Of a stretch of 9,871 nucleotides of DNA, positions 1-4,958 are shown in pieces. The translations under genes and the position numbers were made by a program. The notes under the pieces are model-generated. The model did not search any database. It was not told the origin of the DNA and saw only the letters and a list, made by a program, of their open reading frames with translations. Every line of letters begins with the position of its first letter. The stretch's first letter is position 1. This stretch comes from Chloroflexota bacterium (GTDB lineage: Bacteria > Chloroflexota > Anaerolineae > UBA4142), in NCBI GenBank assembly GCA_016199405.1, contig JACQGS010000044.1, positions 1 to 9,871 on the forward strand, in the 5' to 3' direction.

Positions 1-1
1 A

Positions 2-394
2 TCCTTGCGCGCGTACGCGAATCGAGTAGAATTGTTCGAGCGCGATCTGTTCCGCGACGAACTTGATCCCGCGCTTGTGCCGCTCTGCGATATGCTGACC
101 CAGCGCGGCAATCAGTATGTCAATTTGGGTGAACCGGAATTGCGCCGCGAAATCGAAAAAGCCGCGCAACGGTTGCGGCTCTCGCGATTCAAAGCCGAAC
201 TGACGGTGGTGGAAACGGAACTTACCTCGCTGCAAGCCACGCGCCACGGGGAAGGCATCGCGCTGAGCGGCGAGGATGAGCAGTTGATGCACGAACGCGC
301 GGAATATTATCGCCAAGAAATTGTGGCGAGTCAGCGTGCGCTGAATGCTCTGGTGGTTTTCAAAAGTCGAGCGAATATGGCTGAAATGGTTTGA
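2..394 (+). CDS. dnaG: DNA primase DnaG, C-terminal fragment (5' end outside window)
   Basis: The frame is open from the left edge to a TGA at 392-394, so only about the last 130 residues of a longer protein are present. What is visible is a charged, strongly helical segment (two long helices around LRREIEKAAQRLRL and AEYYRQEIVASQRALNAL) without catalytic motifs. This suits the helicase-interacting C-terminal helical domain of bacterial primase, which lays RNA primers at the replication fork and contacts DnaB through this end. The identification rests mainly on context: the stop overlaps the rpoD start, the classic dnaG-rpoD arrangement. The TOPRIM and zinc-binding domains would lie upstream of the window. 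A TTG at position 5 is in frame but is not the real start. The C-terminal domain diverges quickly, so family assignment from this piece alone is moderate. Confidence 0.7.
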   Translation, partial: SLRAYANRVELFERDLFRDELDPALVPLCDMLTQRGNQYVNLGEPELRREIEKAAQRLRLSRFKAELTVVETELTSLQATRHGEGIALSGEDEQLMHERAEYYRQEIVASQRALNALVVFKSRANMAEMV

Positions 395-1779
395 TGATGC
401 CGGCAAAAAAGAATCGTAAACTGAAAAGCGCATCTCGCAATTCGCATAAATCCAAAGTCAAAGCGTCGCCGGTTTTGAAACTCGCCGCGTCCATCACCGG
501 CGGCAGACCGGATGAGGCGTGGGTGCGCGCGGCGGATTTGCCGGATCAAGATGCCGCGCTCGACGCGTTGGTGAAAAAAGCCGGCGCGCACAAGCGCTTG
601 ACGATGGATCAAATCCGCGCAGTTTTTCCGGACGCGGATACCGATCCCGATTTGATTACCGATCTGCGCCAACTCTTGCGCGATCTAAAAATCAAAATCG
701 TCGCGAATGGCGCGGCGCCCCCGCCGGAAGAAGAGAGCGAAAACGCGGCGGAGGCGGGCCAAAAAGTTGTGCTGGAACTCGGCGAAGTCACGAGCGATCC
801 GGTGCGGATGTATTTGCGCGAAATCGGGCGCGTCCCGTTGCTCAAAGGCAATGAGGAATCCACTCTCGCCGAGCAAGTGCAACTGGGTGAATTCGCCCAA
901 GTCAATATCAAGCGCGCGAACCTGAGCCAAAAAACGAAAGCGAAATTGCGCGCCGCGATTCGGGCAGGCGACATCGCCAGCACGCACCTCGCCGAAGCGA
1001 ACTTGCGGCTCGTCGTCAGCGTTGCCAAACGCTACATCGGGCGCGGGATGTCGTTCTTGGATCTGATTCAGGAAGGCAATATCGGTTTGCTGCGCGCGGT
1101 CGAGCGATTTGATTATTCCAAGGGTTATAAATTTTCCACGTACGCCACGTGGTGGATTCGCCAAGCCATTACGCGCTCGATTGCCGATCAGGCGCGCACG
1201 ATTCGCATCCCGGTGCATATGGTCGAGACGATCAATCGCTTGGTGCGTGTGACGCGGCGGCTGACGCAAGAATTGGGGCGCGAGCCGAATTCGGATCAGG
1301 TCGCGTTGGAGATGGAAATTCTGTTGCCGGAAGATCGCCGCGCGATCATCGAGAATGAAAGACGCGGCGGCATTCTTGATCCGCGCCTCGAACGCATCTG
1401 GAAACGCGCGGCGGCAAAAGTGCGGCGCATCATGAAAGTCGCGCAAGAGCCGATGTCGTTGGAAACGCCGATCGGGTCGGAAGAAAACTCGTCCTTGGGT
1501 GATTTTATTCCGGACGAAACGACGCTCGGACCCACCGACGCGGCGTCGCGGCAGATGTTGAAAGAGCAAATGCAGGATGTGCTGGAGCAATTGAGCGCGC
1601 GCGAACGCGAAGTACTCGAGTTGCGGTTTGGATTGAAAGACGGCACGACGCGCACGTTGGAAGAAGTGGGGCAGGCGTTTGGCGTGACGCGCGAACGCAT
1701 TCGGCAGATCGAAGCGAAGGCGTTGCGCAAATTGCGCCATCCGATCCGCAGTCGCAAACTGCGCGATTATTTGGGATAG
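394..1779 (+). CDS. rpoD: RNA polymerase primary sigma factor RpoD (sigma-70)
   Basis: Housekeeping sigma factor that directs RNA polymerase to -35/-10 promoters; 461 aa from the ATG at 394. A basic N-terminus is followed by a region 1.1-like helical stretch (about 54-100) and an acidic linker (111-120). Region 1.2 begins at DPVRMYLREIGRVPLL (135-150). Region 2 (about 199-270) has the -10-recognition core GYKFSTYATWWIRQAITRSI (244-263). Region 3 starts at IRIPVHMVETINRL (270-283). Region 4 (about 388-461) carries the -35-binding helix-turn-helix, TLEEVGQAFGVTRERIRQIE (421-440). About 20-25 extra residues (310-340, LPEDRRAIIE...RIWKRAA) separate regions 3.1 and 3.2; from memory this is usual in Chloroflexota. 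The dnaG stop shares its last base with this ATG and no good Shine-Dalgarno is visible, so translation is probably coupled. A TTG at 391 and an ATG at 397 are alternative starts. Confidence 0.97.
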   Translation: MMPAKKNRKLKSASRNSHKSKVKASPVLKLAASITGGRPDEAWVRAADLPDQDAALDALVKKAGAHKRLTMDQIRAVFPDADTDPDLITDLRQLLRDLKIKIVANGAAPPPEEESENAAEAGQKVVLELGEVTSDPVRMYLREIGRVPLLKGNEESTLAEQVQLGEFAQVNIKRANLSQKTKAKLRAAIRAGDIASTHLAEANLRLVVSVAKRYIGRGMSFLDLIQEGNIGLLRAVERFDYSKGYKFSTYATWWIRQAITRSIADQARTIRIPVHMVETINRLVRVTRRLTQELGREPNSDQVALEMEILLPEDRRAIIENERRGGILDPRLERIWKRAAAKVRRIMKVAQEPMSLETPIGSEENSSLGDFIPDETTLGPTDAASRQMLKEQMQDVLEQLSAREREVLELRFGLKDGTTRTLEEVGQAFGVTRERIRQIEAKALRKLRHPIRSRKLRDYLG

Positions 1780-1782
1780 CAT

Positions 1783-1864
1783 GTTGTCGCAGACCCTCGT
1801 AGCATAGCGCCTTGTGCGCGTTTTTGAAGACGCCCACGAGGGGCTATGCTACCTCTCCGACAAC
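1783..1864 (+). repeat. Long imperfect hairpin just after rpoD
   Basis: Nested complementary arms begin 4 nt after the rpoD stop: GTTGTCG (1783-1789) with CGACAAC (1858-1864), GTAGCATAGC (1799-1808) with GCTATGCTAC (1843-1852), CTTGTG (1811-1816) with CACGAG (1835-1840, one G-T pair), and GCG (1818-1820) with CGC (1831-1833). No T-tract follows the outer arm, so it is not a textbook intrinsic terminator. It may end or stabilise the dnaG-rpoD message, or be a dispersed REP-like palindrome: GACCCTCGT in its left arm recurs at 4268-4276. The structure is directly visible; the role is inferred. Confidence 0.7.
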
Positions 1865-1882
1865 CTGCTAGCGCGAAAAAAT

Positions 1883-1910
1883 TTGACATTGGATTCCGCT
1901 GCGATATAAT
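1883..1910 (+). promoter_or_regulatory. Consensus sigma-70 promoter of tRNA-Asn
   Basis: A perfect -35 TTGACA (1883-1888) and a perfect -10 TATAAT (1905-1910) are separated by 16 bp. Transcription would start near 1917, giving a 5' leader of about 13 nt before the tRNA at 1930. The GGGG just after the -10 and the strong hexamers suit a stable-RNA promoter, and the RpoD encoded upstream is the expected reader. Confidence 0.92.
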
Positions 1911-1929
1911 GGGGTCGTCGGAGTTTTAT

Positions 1930-2002
1930 TCCTCGGTAGCTCAATTGGCAGAGCGCGCGGCTGTTAACCGCGATGTTCTAGGTCCGAGTCCTAGCCGAGG
2001 AG
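1930..2002 (+). tRNA. tRNA-Asn (GTT anticodon)
   Basis: The full cloverleaf folds. The acceptor stem is TCCTCGG (1930-1936) with CCGAGGA (1995-2001). The D stem is GCTC/GAGC (1939-1942/1951-1954) with GG in the loop. The anticodon stem is CGCGG/CCGCG (1956-1960/1968-1972) with loop CTGTTAA and anticodon GTT at 1963-1965. The variable loop has 5 nt. The T stem is CTAGG/CCTAG (1978-1982/1990-1994). The discriminator base is G at 2002. It is followed by CAAG, so the 3' CCA is not encoded and must be added enzymatically. The T-loop reads TCCGAGT, with C where the nearly universal T55 is expected. It sits alone between its own promoter and terminator. Confidence 0.97.
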
Positions 2003-2010
2003 CAAGACGA

Positions 2011-2044
2011 GTAGGGCAATTTTGCAAATTGCCCTACTTTTTTT
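2011..2044 (+). terminator. Intrinsic terminator of tRNA-Asn
   Basis: A perfect 12-bp stem, GTAGGGCAATTT (2011-2022) with AAATTGCCCTAC (2026-2037), closes a 3-nt loop (TGC) and is followed at once by seven T residues (2038-2044). It lies 8 nt after the mature tRNA end. This is a textbook Rho-independent terminator. Confidence 0.96.
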
Positions 2045-2074
2045 CATGGACACGCGACCCGGTGCGCGTGGTAT

Positions 2075-2104
2075 GGCGCGTTTGAATCCGCGGGTTCACG
2101 CGCC
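2075..2104. promoter_or_regulatory. Inverted repeat next to the ygiT-like promoter, possible operator
   Basis: GGCGCGT (2075-2081) pairs with ACGCGCC (2098-2104), and GAATCC (2084-2089) partly matches GGGTTC (2092-2097). The repeat ends one base before the -35 box at 2106. A palindrome in this position could be an operator, and MqsA-type antitoxins are known to bind palindromes in their own promoters. Nothing in the sequence proves binding here, so this is inference only. Confidence 0.3.
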
Positions 2105-2105
2105 C

Positions 2106-2133
2106 TTGACACATATTCAGGTAGACGTAGAAT
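2106..2133 (+). promoter_or_regulatory. Sigma-70 promoter of the zinc-finger gene
   Basis: -35 TTGACA (2106-2111, perfect) and -10 TAGAAT (2128-2133, 5 of 6) are spaced by 16 bp. The predicted start is about 2139-2140, which coincides with the ATG at 2139. The transcript would therefore be leaderless if that ATG is used, or carry a ~33-nt leader if the ATG at 2172 is used. Confidence 0.8.
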
Positions 2134-2138
2134 AGGGC

Positions 2139-2432
2139 ATGGGAAAGCGACTTCAAAAGCAGAAAGAGAAAATGAAAAAAAAGATTGATCGCTGTGACTT
2201 GTGCGGAGGCGAACTCAAGCTAGGCAAGACCACGCTAGAAATCTGGCGTGGCGCAGACCTAGTTGTGATCAAGGACGTGGTTGCCGATGTTTGCCAGCAG
2301 TGTGACGAAGCATACCTTTCTGCAGAAACCTCGAAGAAACTGGACGATTTCCTGCGCGACTACCAGCGACGCAAGCCAGAGCGCTTTATTTCAGTGCCCC
2401 AGTACTCACCGCTGCAAGTGGTAGGCGGATAG
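2139..2432 (+). CDS. YgiT-type zinc-finger protein (MqsA N-domain-like), no partner toxin
   Basis: A small 97-aa protein. CDLCGG (residues 19-24) and, about 37 residues on, CQQCDEAY (56-63) form a four-cysteine zinc site of the YgiT/MqsA-N type. The rest is a helical C-terminal tail. The family is usually the antitoxin half, or its N-terminal domain, of an MqsR-like or DUF4258-type toxin-antitoxin pair. Here no toxin gene lies on either side: upstream is a tRNA unit, downstream a terminator. It could be an orphan antitoxin, a solo regulator or a zinc-binding protein of another role. The start is open: ATG 2139 matches the predicted transcription start, while ATG 2172 (MKKKIDRCDLCG) has a weak AAAGAG upstream. 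Codon use differs from its neighbours: all four Ala codons avoid GCG, three of eight Leu codons are CTA, and Lys is mostly AAG. This suggests transfer. Confidence 0.85.
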   Translation: MGKRLQKQKEKMKKKIDRCDLCGGELKLGKTTLEIWRGADLVVIKDVVADVCQQCDEAYLSAETSKKLDDFLRDYQRRKPERFISVPQYSPLQVVGG

Positions 2433-2452
2433 CGGTTTTCGTGTGAGTGGAG

Positions 2453-2494
2453 AAGAGGTTTGAGATTTTTTCGTCTCAAACCTCTTTTGTTTTT
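2453..2494 (+). terminator. Intrinsic terminator after the zinc-finger gene
   Basis: A 13-bp perfect stem, AAGAGGTTTGAGA (2453-2465) with TCTCAAACCTCTT (2474-2486), has an 8-nt T-rich loop and is followed by a T-rich tract (TTGTTTT, 2487-2493). It starts 20 bp after the stop codon and closes the unit before the next promoter. Confidence 0.93.
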
Positions 2495-2529
2495 GATTGC
2501 GGCAGACCTCGCCGGTCTAGAAATTTCTA

Positions 2530-2558
2530 TTGACATGCGCATTGGCGCGTGATATAAA
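2530..2558 (+). promoter_or_regulatory. Strong sigma-70 promoter, likely leaderless, for the dehydrogenase
   Basis: -35 TTGACA (2530-2535, perfect), a 17-bp spacer, and -10 TATAAA (2553-2558) preceded by TGA (2550-2552), an extended -10 element. The predicted transcription start, about 2565, falls on or one base before the ATG at 2566, so the message would have essentially no 5' leader. An upstream in-frame TTG at 2530 lies inside the -35 box and cannot be a start codon on this transcript. Confidence 0.88.
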
Positions 2559-2565
2559 GCCAGTG

Positions 2566-3516
2566 ATGCGAGCGCTCGTCTTTGATGGTCAACTCCAATT
2601 CACGCGCGATTATCCGATGCCGCGTGTCCCCGCCGATGAATCGCTGGTGCGCGTAGTGCGCGCCGGCATTTGCAATACCGATCTCGAGATCTGCAAGGGC
2701 TATCTGGATTTTCGCGGCGTATTGGGTCACGAATTTGTCGGCGTGGTGCAAGAAGGCGCGATGCAAGGCGCGCGCGTCGTCGGCGAAATCAATGCGTCCG
2801 ACGGCACCTGCCCTACCTGCTTGCGCGGTGATGCAACGCATTGCCCGCAGCGCACGACGCTCGGCATTGTCCAGCGCGATGGCGCGTTCGCGGAATATCT
2901 GACACTGCCAACGCGCAATTTGCACCGCGTGCCGGACGCGGTCAGCGACGCGCAAGCGGTTTTCGTCGAGCCGCTCGCGGCGGCGCTCGAAATCACCGAA
3001 CGCGTTCATATTCGCCCGACCGATCGCGTGGCAGTCATTGGCGACGGAAAATTGGGATTGCTGTGCGCGCAAGTTTTGCAATTGACCGGCTGTGATGTGC
3101 TGGTTATCGGGCGGCATGAAAAAAAACTCGCGATTCTGAATCAACGCGGTATCCGTACGACGACTGACGCGCCCGCGATCAAAGAGCAATTCGATATCGT
3201 GGTCGATTGCACCGGCAACGCGGGCGGCTTCGAACTCGCGCGGCGATTGACGCGCCCACGCGGCATATTGATCTTGAAATCGACGTTTCACGGCGCGCAA
3301 GCGATGGAATTCGCGCCGATGGTCGTGGATGAGATCAGCATCGTGGGCTCGCGCTGTGGTCCGTTTGCGCCGGCATTGCGTTTGCTGGAGAGAAAGCTGG
3401 TTGATGTCGAGTCAATGCTCAGCGCGGAATATCCGCTCGCGCGCGGGTTGGAAGCCTTCGAGCGCGCGGGCGCGGTGGGAGTTTTGAAAGTTCAAATCGT
3501 CATAGGTGACGGGTGA
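2566..3516 (+). CDS. Zinc-dependent medium-chain alcohol dehydrogenase-like protein (MDR superfamily)
   Basis: A 316-aa oxidoreductase with an N-terminal GroES-like catalytic domain and a Rossmann NAD(P) domain. Catalytic-zinc ligands appear as Cys36 (GICNTD), His55-Glu56 (GHEF) and probably Glu135 (VEPLAA). The nucleotide-binding glycine motif is GDGKLG (159-164). The structural-zinc lobe DGTCPTCLRGDATHC keeps three cysteines (82, 85, 93), but the usual first one is Asp79, so this site may be altered. The protein is short for the family (about 340-350 aa is common). The substrate cannot be named; an alcohol, polyol or sugar dehydrogenase is likely. The start at 2566 was chosen because the promoter places the transcript start there and MRALVF fits MDR N-termini. 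The stop lies inside a short repeat (3504-3538). Two nucleoside kinases follow in the same direction with no clear promoter between, but nothing links them biochemically. Confidence 0.9.
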   Translation: MRALVFDGQLQFTRDYPMPRVPADESLVRVVRAGICNTDLEICKGYLDFRGVLGHEFVGVVQEGAMQGARVVGEINASDGTCPTCLRGDATHCPQRTTLGIVQRDGAFAEYLTLPTRNLHRVPDAVSDAQAVFVEPLAAALEITERVHIRPTDRVAVIGDGKLGLLCAQVLQLTGCDVLVIGRHEKKLAILNQRGIRTTTDAPAIKEQFDIVVDCTGNAGGFELARRLTRPRGILILKSTFHGAQAMEFAPMVVDEISIVGSRCGPFAPALRLLERKLVDVESMLSAEYPLARGLEAFERAGAVGVLKVQIVIGDG

Positions 3517-3576
3517 CAAGTGGCGGGTGACAAGGGAAGTAAAACGTGAACCGTGAAACGTCCCTTGTCACTTGCC
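3504..3576. repeat. Direct and inverted short repeats spanning the dehydrogenase stop
   Basis: Adjacent 14-bp units start with GGGTGACAAG (3511-3524 and 3525-3538), preceded by a partial GGTGAC (3505-3510). GTGACAAGGGA (3527-3537) is perfectly inverted as TCCCTTGTCAC (3561-3571), extending to 16 bp with two mismatches, and a further inverted copy (GTCACTTG) lies at 3581-3588. The loop holds CGTGAA repeats. The first unit supplies the last codons and the TGA of the dehydrogenase. It resembles dispersed GTGACAAGTGGC-type intergenic repeats. No T-tract follows, so a terminator role is doubtful. Confidence 0.7.
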
Positions 3577-3606
3577 CCCTGTCACTTGGGCTTTAGTGGA
3601 GGCGCG

Positions 3607-4242
3607 TTGCAGAAAAACTATTACGTCGCTATCGAAGGGGTCATTGGCGTCGGCAAGACAACGCTCGCGCGCGCGATTCAGCGCGAGTTTGGCGCCGAGA
3701 TATTGCTCGAAGTGTTTGAAGAGAATCCGTTTCTGGCGCGGTTTTATCAAGACCGCAAGCGCTATGGCTTTCAAACGCAAATCTTTTTCCTGTTGAGCCG
3801 CTTTCATCAACAGCATCAGTCTATTCCGGCGGCGCTCGAACGCGCGCATCTCATCAGCGATTACACGTTTGACAAAGACTATATCTTTGCGCGCCTCAAT
3901 ATTGACGGCGATGAATTGTCGCTGTACGAGCAAGTGCATGCGATCCTCGCCGGCAAACTCATTCAACCGGACCTCGTCGTCTATTTGCGCGCTTCGCCGG
4001 CGACGCTGATGCAACGCATCGCCTTGCGCGATCGTTCGTACGAGCGCGCGATGGAGCCGGACTATATTGAGGCGTTGCATCGCGCGTACGAAGACTATTT
4101 CGCGCGTTATGCTACGGCGCCGGTGCTGACGCTCGATTCCAACCGCTTGGATTTCGTTCAGCGCGCCGAGGATTTGCGATTCGTTTTGGATAGCGTCCGC
4201 GCGGAATTGAAATCGGGCGCGTATCAAGAACCGTTGTTGTGA
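3607..4242 (+). CDS. dgk: Deoxynucleoside kinase, deoxyguanosine kinase-like
   Basis: A 211-aa kinase of the dNK/thymidine-kinase-2 fold that would phosphorylate a purine deoxynucleoside to its 5'-monophosphate in salvage. The P-loop is GVIGVGKT (11-18). EVFEENPFL (35-43) carries the probable catalytic acid, followed by FQTQIFFLLSRF (55-66). Where many family members have ERS/DRS there is SDYTFDKDYIFA (84-95), as in Bacillus Dgk (recalled as ADYHIYKNVIFA). The LID-like segment is LRDRSYERAMEPDY (140-153). Start: TTG at 3607 with GGAGG at 3598-3602, 4 nt away. A longer reading from 3553 adds 18 residues encoded by the repeat region and is unlikely. A paralogous kinase follows 71 bp downstream, as with the adjacent dgk/dck pair in Bacillus and the tandem dAK/dGK genes in Lactobacillus. 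The exact substrate is inferred. Confidence 0.9.
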   Translation: MQKNYYVAIEGVIGVGKTTLARAIQREFGAEILLEVFEENPFLARFYQDRKRYGFQTQIFFLLSRFHQQHQSIPAALERAHLISDYTFDKDYIFARLNIDGDELSLYEQVHAILAGKLIQPDLVVYLRASPATLMQRIALRDRSYERAMEPDYIEALHRAYEDYFARYATAPVLTLDSNRLDFVQRAEDLRFVLDSVRAELKSGAYQEPLL

Positions 4243-4244
4243 GT

Positions 4245-4284
4245 ATGTGCGGCGCACATGTAGGGGCGACCCTCGTGGTCGCCC
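4245..4284. repeat. Two hairpins between the kinases, GGCGACC intergenic repeat
   Basis: ATGTGC (4245-4250) and GCACAT (4254-4259) form a tight palindrome just after the dgk stop. GGGCGACC (4264-4271) and GGTCGCCC (4277-4284) then form a perfect 8-bp stem around a 5-nt loop. The 11-mer GGGGCGACCCT (4263-4273) recurs at 8712-8722, also as the left arm of a hairpin, so this is a dispersed palindromic element. It has no T-tract and sits inside a probable operon, where it may modulate expression or RNA stability. Confidence 0.65.
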
Positions 4285-4313
4285 GTTTCGCGTCGCACGT
4301 TTGAGGAGATCGT

Positions 4314-4949
4314 GTGAAAAAATTTGTCGCTATCGCCGGCAACATCGGCGTCGGAAAATCTACGCTCGTCGAGATGATGTGCGCGCGGTGGGGCTGGCAT
4401 CCGTTCGTCGAAGGCGTGGTGGATAATCCGTACCTCGCCGATTTTTACGCAGATATGCGCGCGTGGGCGTTCCATTCGCAAATTTTTTTTCTTTCGCAAC
4501 GCCTGCGCGATCTGCGGCGGCTGATGGCGCATGAACAATCGGTCGTGCAAGACCGCACGGTGTACGAGGATGCGGAAATTTTTGCCAAGAATCTGCATCG
4601 CCAGCAGTTGATCAATGCGCGGGATTGGAAATCGTACAGCGAATTGTATCAAGCCCTCACGCAACTCTTGCCGCCGCCGGATCTCGTCGTCTATCTGCAA
4701 GCGTCGGTGCCGACGCTGCGGCAACGCATCGCGCAGCGCGGCCGCGAGTACGAAAAAAATATCGCGCCCGATTATTTGGCGCGCTTGAACGAGCTATATG
4801 AAGAGTGGATCGGCGGCTTCACGTTGTGTCCGGCGCTGATCGTGCCGGCAGATCGCTTGGATTTTGTCGGCAATCATCAGCACCTCGAATTGATCTTGCA
4901 AAAAATTCAAGACAAGCTGCGCGGCGAGCAGTTGGTATTGTTTGATTGA
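4314..4949 (+). CDS. dck: Deoxynucleoside kinase, deoxycytidine/deoxyadenosine kinase-like
   Basis: A 211-aa deoxynucleoside kinase, paralogous to and the same length as the gene upstream. The P-loop is GNIGVGKS (9-16). EGVVDNPYLADFY (33-45) holds the probable catalytic acid, and FHSQIFFLSQR (53-63) the base-contact helix. The DRT form of the ERS motif is in VVQDRTVYEDAEIFAKN (77-93), the LID segment is RGREYEKNI (142-150), and EEWIGGFTLCPAL follows (163-175). These blocks resemble Bacillus Dck (QDRSIYEDTGIFAK, RGREME, recalled), so it probably phosphorylates dC and/or dA with an NTP donor. Start: GTG 4314 with GAGGAG at 4303-4308. It may work as a heterodimer with the upstream subunit, as in lactobacilli. 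It ends 9 bp from the convergent membrane-protein gene with no terminator between. Confidence 0.92.
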   Translation: MKKFVAIAGNIGVGKSTLVEMMCARWGWHPFVEGVVDNPYLADFYADMRAWAFHSQIFFLSQRLRDLRRLMAHEQSVVQDRTVYEDAEIFAKNLHRQQLINARDWKSYSELYQALTQLLPPPDLVVYLQASVPTLRQRIAQRGREYEKNIAPDYLARLNELYEEWIGGFTLCPALIVPADRLDFVGNHQHLELILQKIQDKLRGEQLVLFD

Positions 4950-4958
4950 CCCGTGACA

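Noticed and set aside
685..1782. 365-aa open frame on the minus strand opposite rpoD
   Set aside because: It is an exact antisense shadow of rpoD, produced by the GCG/CGC-rich codon use. It has no ribosome binding site or recognisable domain.
1846..2085. 79-aa plus-strand frame across the tRNA region
   Set aside because: It runs through the promoter, the tRNA-Asn gene and its terminator, so it is not coding.
2001..2120. Possible tRNA-associated attachment site or integrated element behind tRNA-Asn
   Set aside because: No direct repeat of the tRNA 3' end and no integrase or phage gene was seen in the window. Only the codon bias of the following gene hints at transfer.
2527..3300. 257-aa minus-strand frame opposite the dehydrogenase
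   Set aside because: Antisense shadow of a gene with clear MDR motifs; composition is Arg/Ala-rich and no family is recognisable.
3568..4257. 229-aa minus-strand frame covering the first kinase
   Set aside because: It mirrors the kinase almost end to end, but the kinase has a P-loop and a Shine-Dalgarno while the mirror has neither.
4950..4958. Shared bidirectional terminator between the convergent dck and flippase-like genes
   Set aside because: Only 9 bp separate the stops, with no hairpin or T-tract visible.
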